Shown here: piece after piece, positions 44,709 through 53,521 of the stretch
How the letters are laid out: each line of letters starts with the position of its first letter
How positions within the stretch are numbered: the first letter of the stretch is position 1
Assembly (NCBI RefSeq): GCF_050586345.1
Contig: NZ_JBOCEF010000005.1
Span: 85,919 to 149,918, forward strand
DNA: 64,000 nt
DNA from: JBOCEF01 sp050586345
GTDB lineage: Bacteria; Pseudomonadota; Alphaproteobacteria; Rhodobacterales; Rhodobacteraceae
Direction: 5' to 3'
Made by a program: the position numbers and the translations under genes
The notes under the pieces: model-generated
Told to the model about the DNA's origin: nothing
The model's input: only the letters and a program-made list of their open reading frames with translations
Database searches by the model: none

Positions 44709-46396
44709 GCCGCGCGGCCCTTGCCCGAGGCGGCGCGCTCGAACTGGGCGTCGAGCTCATCCTCGCCGTCGCCGAGATCCAGCGCGAAGCCGCCGCGGCT
44801 GGGGGCGGCATGGGCCGCGTTGGCCGCACGGGAAGCGGCCTTGCGGACCGGGCCGCGGGCGGCGGCGGCGCGGGGGCGCGGCGCGGCGCGCCGGGTCTCC
44901 TGGCCGCCGGCGACGCGGAAGAAGCCGATCGCGGATTGCAGCTGCTCGGCCTGGCTGGCCAGCTGCTCGGCGGTGGCCGACATCTCCTCCGCCGCGGCGG
45001 TGTTCTGCTGGGTCACCTTGTCGAGCTGCTGGACGGCGGTGTTCACCTGGCCCGCGCCCATGGTCTGCTCGCGCGTCGCGGCCGAGATGTCTTCGACCAG
45101 CTCCGAGGTGCGCAGGATGTCCGGCACCAGCTGGCCCAGCATCTCCCCGGCCGCCTCGGCGGCGCCGACGGTGTCCGCCGACAGGCCCGAGATCTCGGCC
45201 GCCGCGCTCTGGCTGCGCTCGGCCAGCTTGCGGACCTCGGAGGCGACGACCGCGAAGCCGCGCCCGTGCTCGCCCGCCCGGGCCGCCTCGACCGCGGCGT
45301 TGAGCGCCAGAAGGTCGGTCTGGCGCGCGATCTCCTGCACCACCAGGATCTTCTCGGCGATGGTCTTCATCGCCTCGACCGCGCGGCCCACGGCCTCGCC
45401 GGAATCGCGGGCATGGTCGGCCGACTTGCGCGCGATCTCCTCGGTGCGGGCGGCGTTGTCGGCGGTCTGCTTGATGGTGCTCGCCATCTCCTCCATCGAC
45501 GAGGACGCTTCCTCGGAGGAGCTCGCCTGCTCGGCCGCGCCCTGGCTCACCTGCTCGGCGGTCGAGGACATCTCCTCGGAGCCGGAGGCGACGTTGCGGG
45601 CGGCCGAGGTCACCTCGCCGACCACCTCGCGCAGGCGGGCGGTCATGCGGTTCATCGAGTGGATGACGTCGGAAATCTCGTCGTCGCCGTGGATCCGCGC
45701 CTCGGCCGACAGGTCGCCCGCGGCCACGGCGTCGGTCAGCTCCAGCGCGCCGCGCAGCGCGCGGGAGATGGACATGACGATCCAGAAGGCCGCCGCGGCG
45801 CCGATGACGGCGGAGCCGAGGAGCACGGAGATCAGGATCATGCGGCTCTGCTCATACCCCTCGTCGGCGCTGACCGCGGCCTCTTTCATCAGGGTTTTCT
45901 GGCGGGCCGAGAATTCGTCGAGCGAGCCGAGCATCCCGAGCCAGGCGCGCTTGCCTTCCTCGTTCAGCTTCACCTTCGCCTCGGCCGCGCGGCCGTCCTT
46001 GGAAAACTCGAGCACCTCGACATTGATCCGGCCCAGCTCCTCCCAGTAGCGGCGCATCTCGGACAGGGCGCGCTGGCCCTCCTCGGTGGTCAGGCGCAGG
46101 GCCTCGGCATAGGCGGCCTCGACGTCGCGCAGCGCCTGGTCATAGGCGGCCTCGTAGGTGCGCCGGTCTGCGACGGTGTCGGCCAGGATGTGGCCGCGCA
46201 GGTCGCGCTGGGCGCGCAGCTGCTTGATCTGCATCTCGGCCGCGACCTCCATCAGGTAGGCGTCGCGTTCGACCACCCGGGTCATGGCGGCGTTGAGGTC
46301 GCCGAGCCGCGAGATCGCGAGGAACATGCCCGACCCGGCGAGCAGGATGACGAGGCCGAAGGCGAGGCCGAGCTTGGCCTTGAGCGTGAAGCGCAT
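44705..46396 (-). CDS. methyl-accepting chemotaxis protein
   Basis: A 563-residue transmembrane chemoreceptor. It has a first membrane span (about 11-28), a four-helix-bundle periplasmic sensor (30-185), a second span (187-208), a HAMP domain (209-261) and the signalling hairpin with tip EIARQTDLLALNAAVEAARA and continuing GEHGRGFAVVASEVRKL (355-392). There is no NWETF-type pentapeptide tether at the C-terminus, which ends in a charged region. The ligand is unknown. The start at 46396 (MRFTLKAKLG) fits the first span. It lies within the che operon, between two cheW genes. Confidence 0.95.
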   Translation of the reverse strand: MRFTLKAKLGLAFGLVILLAGSGMFLAISRLGDLNAAMTRVVERDAYLMEVAAEMQIKQLRAQRDLRGHILADTVADRRTYEAAYDQALRDVEAAYAEALRLTTEEGQRALSEMRRYWEELGRINVEVLEFSKDGRAAEAKVKLNEEGKRAWLGMLGSLDEFSARQKTLMKEAAVSADEGYEQSRMILISVLLGSAVIGAAAAFWIVMSISRALRGALELTDAVAAGDLSAEARIHGDDEISDVIHSMNRMTARLREVVGEVTSAARNVASGSEEMSSTAEQVSQGAAEQASSSEEASSSMEEMASTIKQTADNAARTEEIARKSADHARDSGEAVGRAVEAMKTIAEKILVVQEIARQTDLLALNAAVEAARAGEHGRGFAVVASEVRKLAERSQSAAAEISGLSADTVGAAEAAGEMLGQLVPDILRTSELVEDISAATREQTMGAGQVNTAVQQLDKVTQQNTAAAEEMSATAEQLASQAEQLQSAIGFFRVAGGQETRRAAPRPRAAAARGPVRKAASRAANAAHAAPSRGGFALDLGDGEDELDAQFERAASGKGRAA

Positions 46397-46409
46397 GGGA
46401 GGAAGTCCT

Positions 46410-46922
46410 TCAGGAATGTTGCGCCGCGCCCTGCACGCCGCCATGGGCGGAGGACGCGAAGATGTTCTCGAGATGCGGCAGGACCACGAAGGCGCCCTCG
46501 TGCCGCCCGATGCCGCGCACGCAATGCGGCGGCCAGCGGGATCCGACGTCGGGCGGCGGGTCGACCCGGGCGTCGTCGATCACCGCGACGTCCAGCACCT
46601 TGTCGGCGAGGAGCCCGACGCTCAGGTCCTCGGACCCGACCCGCAGGTCGAGCACGACGATCCGCGCGTCTGGGCCCGCCGGGCGCCGCTCCATGCGGAA
46701 GGGCACGCGGAAATCCACCAGCGGGGCGACCGCGCCGCGCACGTTGATCAGCCCCTCGCAGAACGGGTCGGCGGTGGGCACGCGGGTGACCCCGGCGGGG
46801 TCGATGATCTCGCGCACCCGCATGGCGTCGATGGCGAAGAGCTGGTCGCCGATCAGCATCGTGACCACCTGCGCGCCCGTCGGCTCGTCGCCGCCGGGCC
46901 GGGTTTCGGTCGTGCCGGTCAT
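46410..46922 (-). CDS. cheW: chemotaxis coupling protein CheW (copy 2)
   Basis: A 170-residue CheW (VVTMLIGDQLFAIDAMRVRE, FCEGLINVRGAVAPLVDFRV, RIVVLDLRVGSEDLSVGLLA). Its start codon overlaps the cheA stop as ATGA, so it is translationally coupled to cheA. It is shorter and more canonical than copy 1. The unusual C-terminus (FASSAHGGVQGAAQHS) shows no known motif. Confidence 0.92.
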   Translation of the reverse strand: MTGTTETRPGGDEPTGAQVVTMLIGDQLFAIDAMRVREIIDPAGVTRVPTADPFCEGLINVRGAVAPLVDFRVPFRMERRPAGPDARIVVLDLRVGSEDLSVGLLADKVLDVAVIDDARVDPPPDVGSRWPPHCVRGIGRHEGAFVVLPHLENIFASSAHGGVQGAAQHS

Positions 46923-48988
46923 GCCGCTTCCTCCGCCGGGCCGGATCGCCGCGGCGGCTCGGGCGCCTCGAGCGTGCGCCCGAGTTCGATCAGCTGCAGC
47001 ATGTCGAGGATCAGGGCGACGGAGCCGTCGCCGAGGATGGTGGCGCCCGAGAACAGGCGCAGGCGCGCGTGCAGCGGCGAGAGCTGCTTGATCACCGTCT
47101 GGCTGGCGCCCAGCACCTGGTCGACGGCGAGGCCGACCCGGCGGTCGCCCGACCGGATCACCACCGCCTTCTGCCACAGGTCCGGCGGGGCCGAGACCGA
47201 GAACAGCTCGCGCAGCCGCAGGAACGGCGCCAGCGCGCCGCGGATGTTGAGGAAATCGGCCCCGTCGCCGCCGCCCCGCGCCTCGTGCGGAAGCGCGACG
47301 CATTCCTCGACCGCGGCGAGGGGGATCACGTAGCGTTCGCCGCCCACGCCCACCAGCAGCCCGTCGATGATCGCCAGCTTCAGCGGCAGGCGCAGGGTGA
47401 CCGAGGTCCCGCGCCAGGGGCCCGAGTCGACGTCGATGGCGCCGCGCAGCCCCTCGATGGTGCGCTTGACCACGTCCATGCCGACGCCGCGGCCGGAAAG
47501 CGAGGTGACCTGCTGGGCGGTGGAGAAGCCGGGCTCGAAGATCATCCGGTGCAGCGCCGCCTCGGGCAGCTCCGCGCCGGGGTCGATCAGCCCCGCGGCC
47601 TCGGCCTTGGCGCGGATGCGGGCGGGGTCGAGCCCGGCGCCGTCGTCGCTGATGCGGATCATCACCTCGGCGCCGACATATTCGGCCGACAGGCGGATGG
47701 TCCCGGTTTCGGGCTTGCCCGCCGCGGCGCGCGCCTCGGGGGCTTCGACGCCATGGTCGGCGGCGTTGCGGATCAGGTGGACCAGCGGGTCGGCGAGCCG
47801 CTCGATCATGGTCTTGTCGAGCTCGGTCTCGCCGCCCGACATCTCCAGCGCGATGGGCTTGCCGAGGGTGTCGGACAGGTCGTGCACCAGGCGGCGGAAG
47901 CGGCCGAACAGGGACCCGATGGGCACCATGCGGATGCCCATGGTGGAATCGCGCAGGCCCGCGGCGAGGCGCTCGATCTCCTCGGCCACGGCCTTGAGGG
48001 CGGGGTCCGAGGACCGCTCGGCGATCCGGTTGAGGCGGGCCTGGGCGATCACCAGCTCGCCCATCTGGTCCATCATCTCGTCCAGCCGCTCGGCCGGAAC
48101 GCGGACCGTGCCGCCGCCGACCTCGGCCGGGGCGCTTTCGGCCGCCGCGCGGCGGGGCGGGGCGGCGGCGGGCGCGGCGGGGATTGCGGGGGCGCCGTCC
48201 CGAGCCCGCGCGGGCGTGTCCATCGGCGCGTCGGCGTCGGCGGCGTCGGGGGCGGGGCGGGCCGGGGCCAGCTCCAGCGTCATGCCTTCCTCGACGAACA
48301 TGAAGACGTCGCGCACCCGCGCCTCGTCGATCCCGGGGGGCAGCAGCATCTCCCAGCCGGTGACGCAGGCGTCGGGGTCGAGGGCGGGCAGCGTCGGGAT
48401 CCCCGACAGGTCGGCCCGGATGTCGGTGGCGCCGAGCTCGCGCAGCTCGTCGAGCAGCAGCAGCGGGTCGCAGCCATTGACCAGGCTGTCGGGCGCGAGG
48501 CGGAAGCGCAGGCGCAGCGGGCCGGGCGCGTCCGGGGCGCCCGGCGCGGTCCCGCCCGGCGCGGCCGCGGCGTCTTCGCCGCCCGCCGGGGCCGCGTCGG
48601 TCCCCAGGGCGGCGCGCAGGTGGGCGAGGATCCGCGCGCCCTCCGCCTCGGCCGCGCCGTCTTCGGGGGCCGCGCCCGCGCCCTCGGCCACCAGCGTGGC
48701 GGCGAGGTCGCGCGCCTCGAGCGACACGGCGACCAGCGCCTCGGTCACCTGCGCGGCGCCGGTCCGCACCTGGTCGAAGGCGGTCTCGAAATCATGGATG
48801 AAGGCTGCGAGCCGGGTGTAGCCGAACATCGCGCCGGAGCCCTTGAAGGTGTGCAGCGCGCGGAAGGCGGCGTTCGCCAGGTCCATGTCGCCGGGCCGCT
48901 CGCGCAGGTCCAGAAGCGCCTGCTCCAGCGCCTCCAGCAGCTCCGCCGCTTCCTCGAGGAAGATCGCCTCGGCGTCGTCCGACGCCAT
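46919..48988 (-). CDS. cheA: chemotaxis histidine kinase CheA
   Basis: The 689-residue kinase has the domains in order: HPt with phosphorylated His46 (ALHTFKGSGAMFGYT), a P2-like regulator-binding region (about 155-245), an Ala/Pro linker, the dimerisation helices (ERLDEMMDQMGELVIAQARL), and the ATPase with N box HLIRNAADHGVE, G1 SDDGAGLD and G2 GRGVGMDVV. The C-terminal CheW-like regulatory domain comes last. It phosphorylates CheY and CheB. Its start abuts the end of cheY at 48988. Confidence 0.96.
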   Translation of the reverse strand: MASDDAEAIFLEEAAELLEALEQALLDLRERPGDMDLANAAFRALHTFKGSGAMFGYTRLAAFIHDFETAFDQVRTGAAQVTEALVAVSLEARDLAATLVAEGAGAAPEDGAAEAEGARILAHLRAALGTDAAPAGGEDAAAAPGGTAPGAPDAPGPLRLRFRLAPDSLVNGCDPLLLLDELRELGATDIRADLSGIPTLPALDPDACVTGWEMLLPPGIDEARVRDVFMFVEEGMTLELAPARPAPDAADADAPMDTPARARDGAPAIPAAPAAAPPRRAAAESAPAEVGGGTVRVPAERLDEMMDQMGELVIAQARLNRIAERSSDPALKAVAEEIERLAAGLRDSTMGIRMVPIGSLFGRFRRLVHDLSDTLGKPIALEMSGGETELDKTMIERLADPLVHLIRNAADHGVEAPEARAAAGKPETGTIRLSAEYVGAEVMIRISDDGAGLDPARIRAKAEAAGLIDPGAELPEAALHRMIFEPGFSTAQQVTSLSGRGVGMDVVKRTIEGLRGAIDVDSGPWRGTSVTLRLPLKLAIIDGLLVGVGGERYVIPLAAVEECVALPHEARGGGDGADFLNIRGALAPFLRLRELFSVSAPPDLWQKAVVIRSGDRRVGLAVDQVLGASQTVIKQLSPLHARLRLFSGATILGDGSVALILDMLQLIELGRTLEAPEPPRRSGPAEEAA

Positions 48989-49354
48989 CAGCCGAGCACC
49001 TTGCGCATCACGTCCAGCAGCTTGCCCTGGTCGAAGGGCTTGGCCAGCCAGCCGGTGGCGCCCGCGGCCCGCGCCTCGCGCTTCAGCGCGTCGTCGGTCT
49101 CGGTGGTCAGGACCACCACGGGCACGCCCTTGGAGCCGGGGGCGGCGCGGTAATGGCGGATGAACTCCATCCCGCCCATCACCGGCATGTTGAGGTCGGT
49201 CAGCACCGCGTTCACGGGGCGGCCCTGCGCGGCCTTCAGCCCCTCGCGCCCGTCGGCGGCGAGGATGACGTCATAGCCGGCGGCCCCCGAGGGTCGCGCG
49301 GATCATGTTTCGAAGCGACGCGGAATCGTCGATGGCGAGGACCGTGCGTCCCTT
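48988..49354 (-). pseudogene. cheY: chemotaxis response regulator CheY, frameshifted and lacking a standard start
   Basis: Allowing one extra base in the five-C run at 49284-49288 restores a single 121-residue receiver, the usual CheY length: GRTVLAIDDSASLRNM, AAGYDVILAADGREGL, phospho-acceptor AVLTDLNMPVMGG, VVVLTTETDD and LAKPFDQGKL. As sequenced, only the last 75 residues are in one frame. At the expected start position, seven bases after GGAG, the codon is AAG (49354-49352) instead of ATG. Both faults could be sequencing errors, or the gene could be decaying while the rest of the operon is intact. Confidence 0.75.
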
Positions 49355-49378
49355 GCGCGATCTCCTTCGGTCTGAAAT

Positions 49379-49711
49379 TCAGTCGAGCGGCGCGAGGCCG
49401 CGCCAGGTTTCGTCGGTGATGACGGGCGTCTCGTCGGCGGCGGTGAAGCCGGCGCGGTCGAGCGCGGCGGCCACCGCGCCCCCCGCGGGGGCCGAGACGG
49501 ACAGGCCGGCGCCGCGGGCCCGCGCCTCGTGCATGGCCGCGACGATCACCTGGAGCGGCCCGAGGCCGACCGAGGGGCAGTCGTCGAGGTCGAGATGGAT
49601 CCGCGCGCCGGGCAGGGAGAGATGGGCGCCCAGCTCCTCGGCCAACGGGGCGCAGGCGGCGAGGTCGAGATGGCCGCTCCGTCGGATCTGCAAGTCGCTT
49701 TCGGCGGGCAT
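49379..49711 (-). CDS. STAS domain protein of the chemotaxis operon
   Basis: A 110-residue STAS-fold protein (DLAACAPLAEELGAHL, RIHLDLDDCPSVGLGPLQVI, GLSVSAPAGGAVAAALDRAG), similar in outline to anti-anti-sigma factors and MlaB. The position of the usual phospho-serine is occupied by CPSVG, which keeps a serine. It is the first gene of the che operon, 24 bp upstream of cheY, preceded by GAGGGGGGCG. STAS genes accompany several alphaproteobacterial che clusters; the role in signalling is not established. Confidence 0.75.
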   Translation of the reverse strand: MPAESDLQIRRSGHLDLAACAPLAEELGAHLSLPGARIHLDLDDCPSVGLGPLQVIVAAMHEARARGAGLSVSAPAGGAVAAALDRAGFTAADETPVITDETWRGLAPLD

Positions 49712-50014
49712 CGCCCCCCTCCCGTCCAGTCGGTCGCGACGGGGGCAATCTGCGCCGCACTGTTTTAGGAAGGCTGACCCACGGCGCATTGAATTGCGCG
49801 AAATTTCAAGGGACAGCGCGCAAGTCGTTGAAAGCACGGGCGCCGCGCTGCGACAAACTGTGCGCGGGGGCTTGCCGGGGGCCTGCCGGGGGGGCGGCGA
49901 AGGGGCGGGCGGGGGCGCCCCGAACGCAGGACGGCCGGGGCAGGAGCCCCGGCCGCCCGGCCGCCCGTCATGCGCCGCCCCCTGCGCCGGGGCGGCCTGC
50001 AGCCTTGCGCCTGC
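49712..50014. other. gene-free region between tgt and the chemotaxis operon
   Basis: It contains a 9-bp GC hairpin (CGGCCGGGG 49932-49940 with CCCCGGCCG 49947-49955) just after tgt. A lower-GC patch near 49760-49835, where the che promoter probably lies, includes a weak dyad GCGCA/TGCGC (49784-49799). No clear sigma28 or sigma54 site was found. Confidence 0.45.
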
Positions 50015-51142
50015 TCAGAGGGGCGGCATGTCCCCCTCGGCCCGCCGCGCGTGGAAGGCGGCGACGAAATCGTCCAGCGTCCCGGCGGCGATGGCGTCCC
50101 GCAGGCCCTGCATCAGCTCCTGGTAGTAATGCAGGTTGTGCCAGGTCAGCAGCATCGAGGCGATGATCTCCTGCGCCTTGTTGACGTGGTGCAGGTAGGC
50201 GCGCGACCAGCCGGTGCAGGTGGGGCAGCTGCATTCGGGATCGAGCGGGCGCGGGTCGTCCGCGTGCCGCGCGTTGCGGATGTTGACCGCGCCCATCCGG
50301 GTCAGCGCCTGCCCGGTGCGCCCCGAGCGGCTGGGCAGCACGCAGTCGAACATGTCCACCCCTCGCTGCACCGCGCCGACGATGTCGTCGGGCTTGCCCA
50401 CGCCCATCAGGTAACGCGGCTTGTCCTCGGGCAGCAGGCCGGGGGCGTAGTCGAGGACCTTGAACATCTCCTCCTGCCCCTCGCCCACCGCCAGCCCGCC
50501 GATGGCGTAGCCGTCGAAGCCGATCTTGCGCAGCGCCTCCGAGCTTTCGCCGCGCAGGTCTTCAAAGGTGCTGCCCTGCTGGATGCCGAACAGGGCGTGG
50601 CCCGGCCGGTCGCCGAACGCGTCGCGCGACCGCTGCGCCCAGCGCATCGACAGGCGCATCGAGGTCGCCGCCACGTCCTTCTCCGCCGGGTAGGGCGTGC
50701 ATTCGTCGAAGCACATCACGATGTCGGAGCCGAGGAGCTTCTGGATCTCCATCGACCGCTCGGGCGAGAGCATGTGCTTGGAGCCGTCGATATGGGATTT
50801 GAAGGACACGCCTTCCTCGGTCAGCTTGCGCAGGTCGGCGAGGGACATGACCTGGAAGCCGCCGGAATCGGTCAGGATCGGCCGCTCCCAGCCCATGAAC
50901 GTGTGCAGGCCGCCGAGGCGGGCGATCCGCTCGGCCGTCGGACGCAGCATCAGGTGATAGGTGTTGCCCAGCAGGATGTCGGCCCCGGTGGCGCGCACGC
51001 TTTCGGGCAGCATCGCCTTGACGGTGGCGGCGGTGCCGACCGGCATGAAGGCGGGGGTGCGGATCTCGCCCCGCGGGGTGTCGATGCGGCCGGTGCGGGC
51101 GCGGCCCTGTTTGGCGTGCACCTCGAAGCTGAAGCGGGACAT
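50015..51142 (-). CDS. tgt: queuine tRNA-ribosyltransferase
   Basis: Exchanges guanine 34 for a queuine precursor in GUN-anticodon tRNAs. The 375-residue enzyme has the catalytic aspartates in ILTDSGGFQVMSL and RGVDMFDCVLPSRSGRTG, and the zinc site CSCPTCTGWSRAYLHHV. The start at 51142 (MSRFSFEVHAKQG) is preceded by GGAAGGAACC. It is divergent from sufT. No queA is visible next to it in this window. Confidence 0.96.
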   Translation of the reverse strand: MSRFSFEVHAKQGRARTGRIDTPRGEIRTPAFMPVGTAATVKAMLPESVRATGADILLGNTYHLMLRPTAERIARLGGLHTFMGWERPILTDSGGFQVMSLADLRKLTEEGVSFKSHIDGSKHMLSPERSMEIQKLLGSDIVMCFDECTPYPAEKDVAATSMRLSMRWAQRSRDAFGDRPGHALFGIQQGSTFEDLRGESSEALRKIGFDGYAIGGLAVGEGQEEMFKVLDYAPGLLPEDKPRYLMGVGKPDDIVGAVQRGVDMFDCVLPSRSGRTGQALTRMGAVNIRNARHADDPRPLDPECSCPTCTGWSRAYLHHVNKAQEIIASMLLTWHNLHYYQELMQGLRDAIAAGTLDDFVAAFHARRAEGDMPPL

Positions 51143-51302
51143 GGCGGTTCCTTCCATCGGCGGTCGGATCAGGGCGTAAGCCGCGCCGGGGCCGGTGTCA
51201 AAGCCGCCGCGTCGCGGCAGGCGGGGCCGACTGCGCTGGACGCGGGGCCCCATGCTTTCTATATGTCAGGCAAATCCGACCCCAACTATCAGGAATCCCG
51301 CC

Positions 51303-51671
51303 ATGGACGGAAGCCACACCGACGGACCTGCCGAGGGCGAGGCGATGCTGGGCCCGTTCTCGGACGATCACCCGCTGTTCAACAGCGTGGTCGAGGCGAT
51401 CCGCACGGTCCACGACCCCGAGATCCCGGTGAACATCTATGATCTCGGGCTGATCTACCGGATCGAGATCAACGCCGACTCGGATGTCGACGTGGACATG
51501 ACCCTGACCGCCCCCGGCTGCCCGGTGGCGGGGGAGATGCCCGGCTGGATCGTCGATGCGGTCGAGCCGATCCCCGGCGTGCGCACGGTCAACGTCAACC
51601 TGGTGTGGGAGCCGCCCTGGGGCATGGACATGCTCTCGGACGAGGCGAAGCTGGAGCTGGGCTTCATCTGA
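51303..51671 (+). CDS. sufT: Fe-S assembly SufT-like protein (DUF59/MIP18 family)
   Basis: A 122-residue protein of the MIP18 family that helps mature Fe-S proteins. TVHDPEIPVNIYDLGLIYRI, the conserved cysteine in LTAPGCPVAG, and VNLVWEPPWG, then M-x-SDEAK-x-ELGFI at the end, are all typical. AGGA lies 8 bases before the ATG. In relatives it is followed by sufA, which here lies 1.5 kb away beyond an inverted chrA gene. Confidence 0.9.
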   Translation: MDGSHTDGPAEGEAMLGPFSDDHPLFNSVVEAIRTVHDPEIPVNIYDLGLIYRIEINADSDVDVDMTLTAPGCPVAGEMPGWIVDAVEPIPGVRTVNVNLVWEPPWGMDMLSDEAKLELGFI

Positions 51672-51730
51672 CGGCGCGCCGCGCCCGACCTGACACGCGG
51701 CGCGCCCCCCCGGGGCGCGCCGTCTGCGTT

Positions 51731-52981
51731 TCAGAGCAGCCCCGCCAGCGCCGCCCCCTGTCCCAGCGCCGCGGCGCCGAGGACCACGAGGGCCGGGGGC
51801 AGCTTCCACATCCCCATCGCCGCGCCCGAGGCCAGCGCCAGCGCGAACCCCGCCGGGGTCGCGCCCGCGGTCACCAGCACCGGGTCCCAGAAGGCGGCGA
51901 GCAGCAGGCCCACGACGGCGGCATTGATCCCGGCCAGCGCGTGGCGGGCGGGGGCGCGGGTGCGGATCCCCTCCCAGAACGGCGCGGCGCCGACCAGCAG
52001 CAGGAAGCCGGGCGCGAAGATGGCCAGCGTGGCGATGACCGCCCCCGAGGCGCCCGAGACCGCCGCGCCAAGGTGGCTCGCGATGGTGAAGAGCGGCCCC
52101 GGGACCGCCTGCGCCGCGCCGTAGCCTGCAAGGAAGGTCTCGGCGGGCACGAGGCCGGTCTCCACCACCTCGGCCTGCAGCAGCGGGAGCACCACGTGCC
52201 CGCCGCCGAAGACTAACGCGCCCGCGCGGGCGATGCCGTCCGCCAGCGCCCAGCCTTCCCCGAGCCCCGCCAGCAGCGGCAGCCCCAGCAGCAGCGCCGC
52301 GAATCCCGCCAGCGCCGCGGTCCCGGCGGCGCGGGACACCGGCAGCAGCCGCCCGTCCCCGCCCGCCGCCGCGCCCTGGCGCAGCGCGAGGCCCGCCGCG
52401 GCCCCCAGCGCCACGGCGCCGAGCTGTCCCCACACCCCCGGGGCCAGCGCCGCGACGCAGGCGGCCGCCAGCGCCAGCGTCCGCCGCGCCCGGTCCGGCG
52501 CCAGCCCCTGCGCCATGCCCCAGAGCGCCGCCGCCACCGCGCCCGCCGCCGCCGCCTTCAGCCCCACCAGCCACCCGGCCCCCGGATCCGCCGCCCCGGC
52601 CACCGCCGCGCCGAACAGCGCCAGCGCCAGCGCCGAGGGCAGGGTGAACCCCAGGAACGCCGCCGCCGCCCCGCGCCATCCCCCGCGCATCAGCCCCAGC
52701 GCGAAGCCGACCTGAGAGGAGGCCGGGCCGGGCAGCACCTGGCACAGGGCCACCAGTTCCGCGTAACGCGCCTCGGACAGCCAGCCGCGGCGGGCGACGA
52801 ATTCCTCCCGGAAAAAGCCGATATGCGCGACCGGGCCGCCGAAGGCCGTCAGCCCGAGGCGCAGGAAGGCGAGGAAAATGGCGACGAAACCCTCGCGGCC
52901 CGTCCCGGTTCCGCCCGTCCCTGCGCTGTCAGTCCCTGCGCCGCCCGTTCCTGCGCCGTCCATCCCTGCGCCCCGCTGCAT
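51731..52981 (-). CDS. chrA: chromate efflux transporter ChrA (long form)
   Basis: A 416-residue inner membrane protein of the CHR family with two homologous halves of about six spans each: FLRLGLTAFGGPVAHIGFFR with CQVLPGPASSQV in the first, and GALVFGGGHVVLPLLQAEVV with AQAVPGPLFTIASHLG in the second. It exports chromate in characterised relatives. The first 27 residues are Gly-Ala-Gly-Thr repeats made by a 15-bp DNA repeat and are not part of the fold; Met7 is an alternative start. It lies inverted between sufT and sufA, which marks it as an insertion. Confidence 0.92.
   Translation of the reverse strand: MQRGAGMDGAGTGGAGTDSAGTGGTGTGREGFVAIFLAFLRLGLTAFGGPVAHIGFFREEFVARRGWLSEARYAELVALCQVLPGPASSQVGFALGLMRGGWRGAAAAFLGFTLPSALALALFGAAVAGAADPGAGWLVGLKAAAAGAVAAALWGMAQGLAPDRARRTLALAAACVAALAPGVWGQLGAVALGAAAGLALRQGAAAGGDGRLLPVSRAAGTAALAGFAALLLGLPLLAGLGEGWALADGIARAGALVFGGGHVVLPLLQAEVVETGLVPAETFLAGYGAAQAVPGPLFTIASHLGAAVSGASGAVIATLAIFAPGFLLLVGAAPFWEGIRTRAPARHALAGINAAVVGLLLAAFWDPVLVTAGATPAGFALALASGAAMGMWKLPPALVVLGAAALGQGAALAGLL
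52912..52978. repeat. 15-bp tandem repeat at the chrA 5' end
   Basis: About four degenerate copies of GTCCCTGCGCCGCCC (plus strand) encode the Gly-Ala-Gly-Thr-rich N-terminus of ChrA. Confidence 0.7.
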
Positions 52982-53091
52982 CGCCGATCCCCCGTCCCGC
53001 GGGGCGCCTCGGCCCCGTCGCCCCCGTCATCCCGCGCCGCCCGGCGCCCGTCCAGCGACGGTTTCGTGACGCCCCGCGGCCCCGGGGCCGC

Positions 53092-53120
53092 TTGAACATG
53101 GCGCCGCGGAGTCATATTTT
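53092..53120 (+). promoter_or_regulatory. sigma70-like promoter of sufA
   Basis: TTGAAC (53092-53097), a 17-nt spacer and TATTTT (53115-53120), about 40 bp before the sufA start: the best-spaced promoter seen in the window. Confidence 0.55.
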
Positions 53121-53161
53121 GCACCGCAAGCACCCCTTCCGCCATGACAGGAGCCGAGCCC

Positions 53162-53521
53162 ATGTTCGGGATCCCCGGCAAATCGCCCGTGACCCTCACC
53201 CCCGCCGCCGCCGCGCGCATCGCCAGGCTGATGCAGAAAGACGCGGGCGACGTGAAGGGCCTGCGCATCGGCGTCAAGAAAGGCGGCTGCGCGGGCATGG
53301 AATACACCATGGAGGAAGCGACCGAGATCGCCCCCCATGACGAGGTGATCGAACAGGACGGCGCAAGGGTGATGATCGCCCCGATGGCGCAGATGTTCCT
53401 GTTCGGGACCGAGATCGACTACAAGGTCTCGCTGCTCGAATCCGGGTTCGTGTTCAACAACCCCAATGTCGTCGACGCCTGCGGTTGCGGCGAATCGGTC
53501 AAGTTCGCCGAGAACGGCTGA
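53162..53521 (+). CDS. sufA: A-type Fe-S carrier protein SufA/IscA
   Basis: Carries Fe-S clusters to apoproteins. The 119-residue protein has the three conserved cysteines Cys43 (KKGGCAGMEY), Cys107 and Cys109 (ACGCGESVKF). An in-frame ATG six codons upstream exists, but AGGAG lies correctly before the ATG at 53162, and MFGIPGKSPVTL is the usual beginning. It converges on the lipoprotein gene with a 23-bp overlap. Confidence 0.94.
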   Translation: MFGIPGKSPVTLTPAAAARIARLMQKDAGDVKGLRIGVKKGGCAGMEYTMEEATEIAPHDEVIEQDGARVMIAPMAQMFLFGTEIDYKVSLLESGFVFNNPNVVDACGCGESVKFAENG

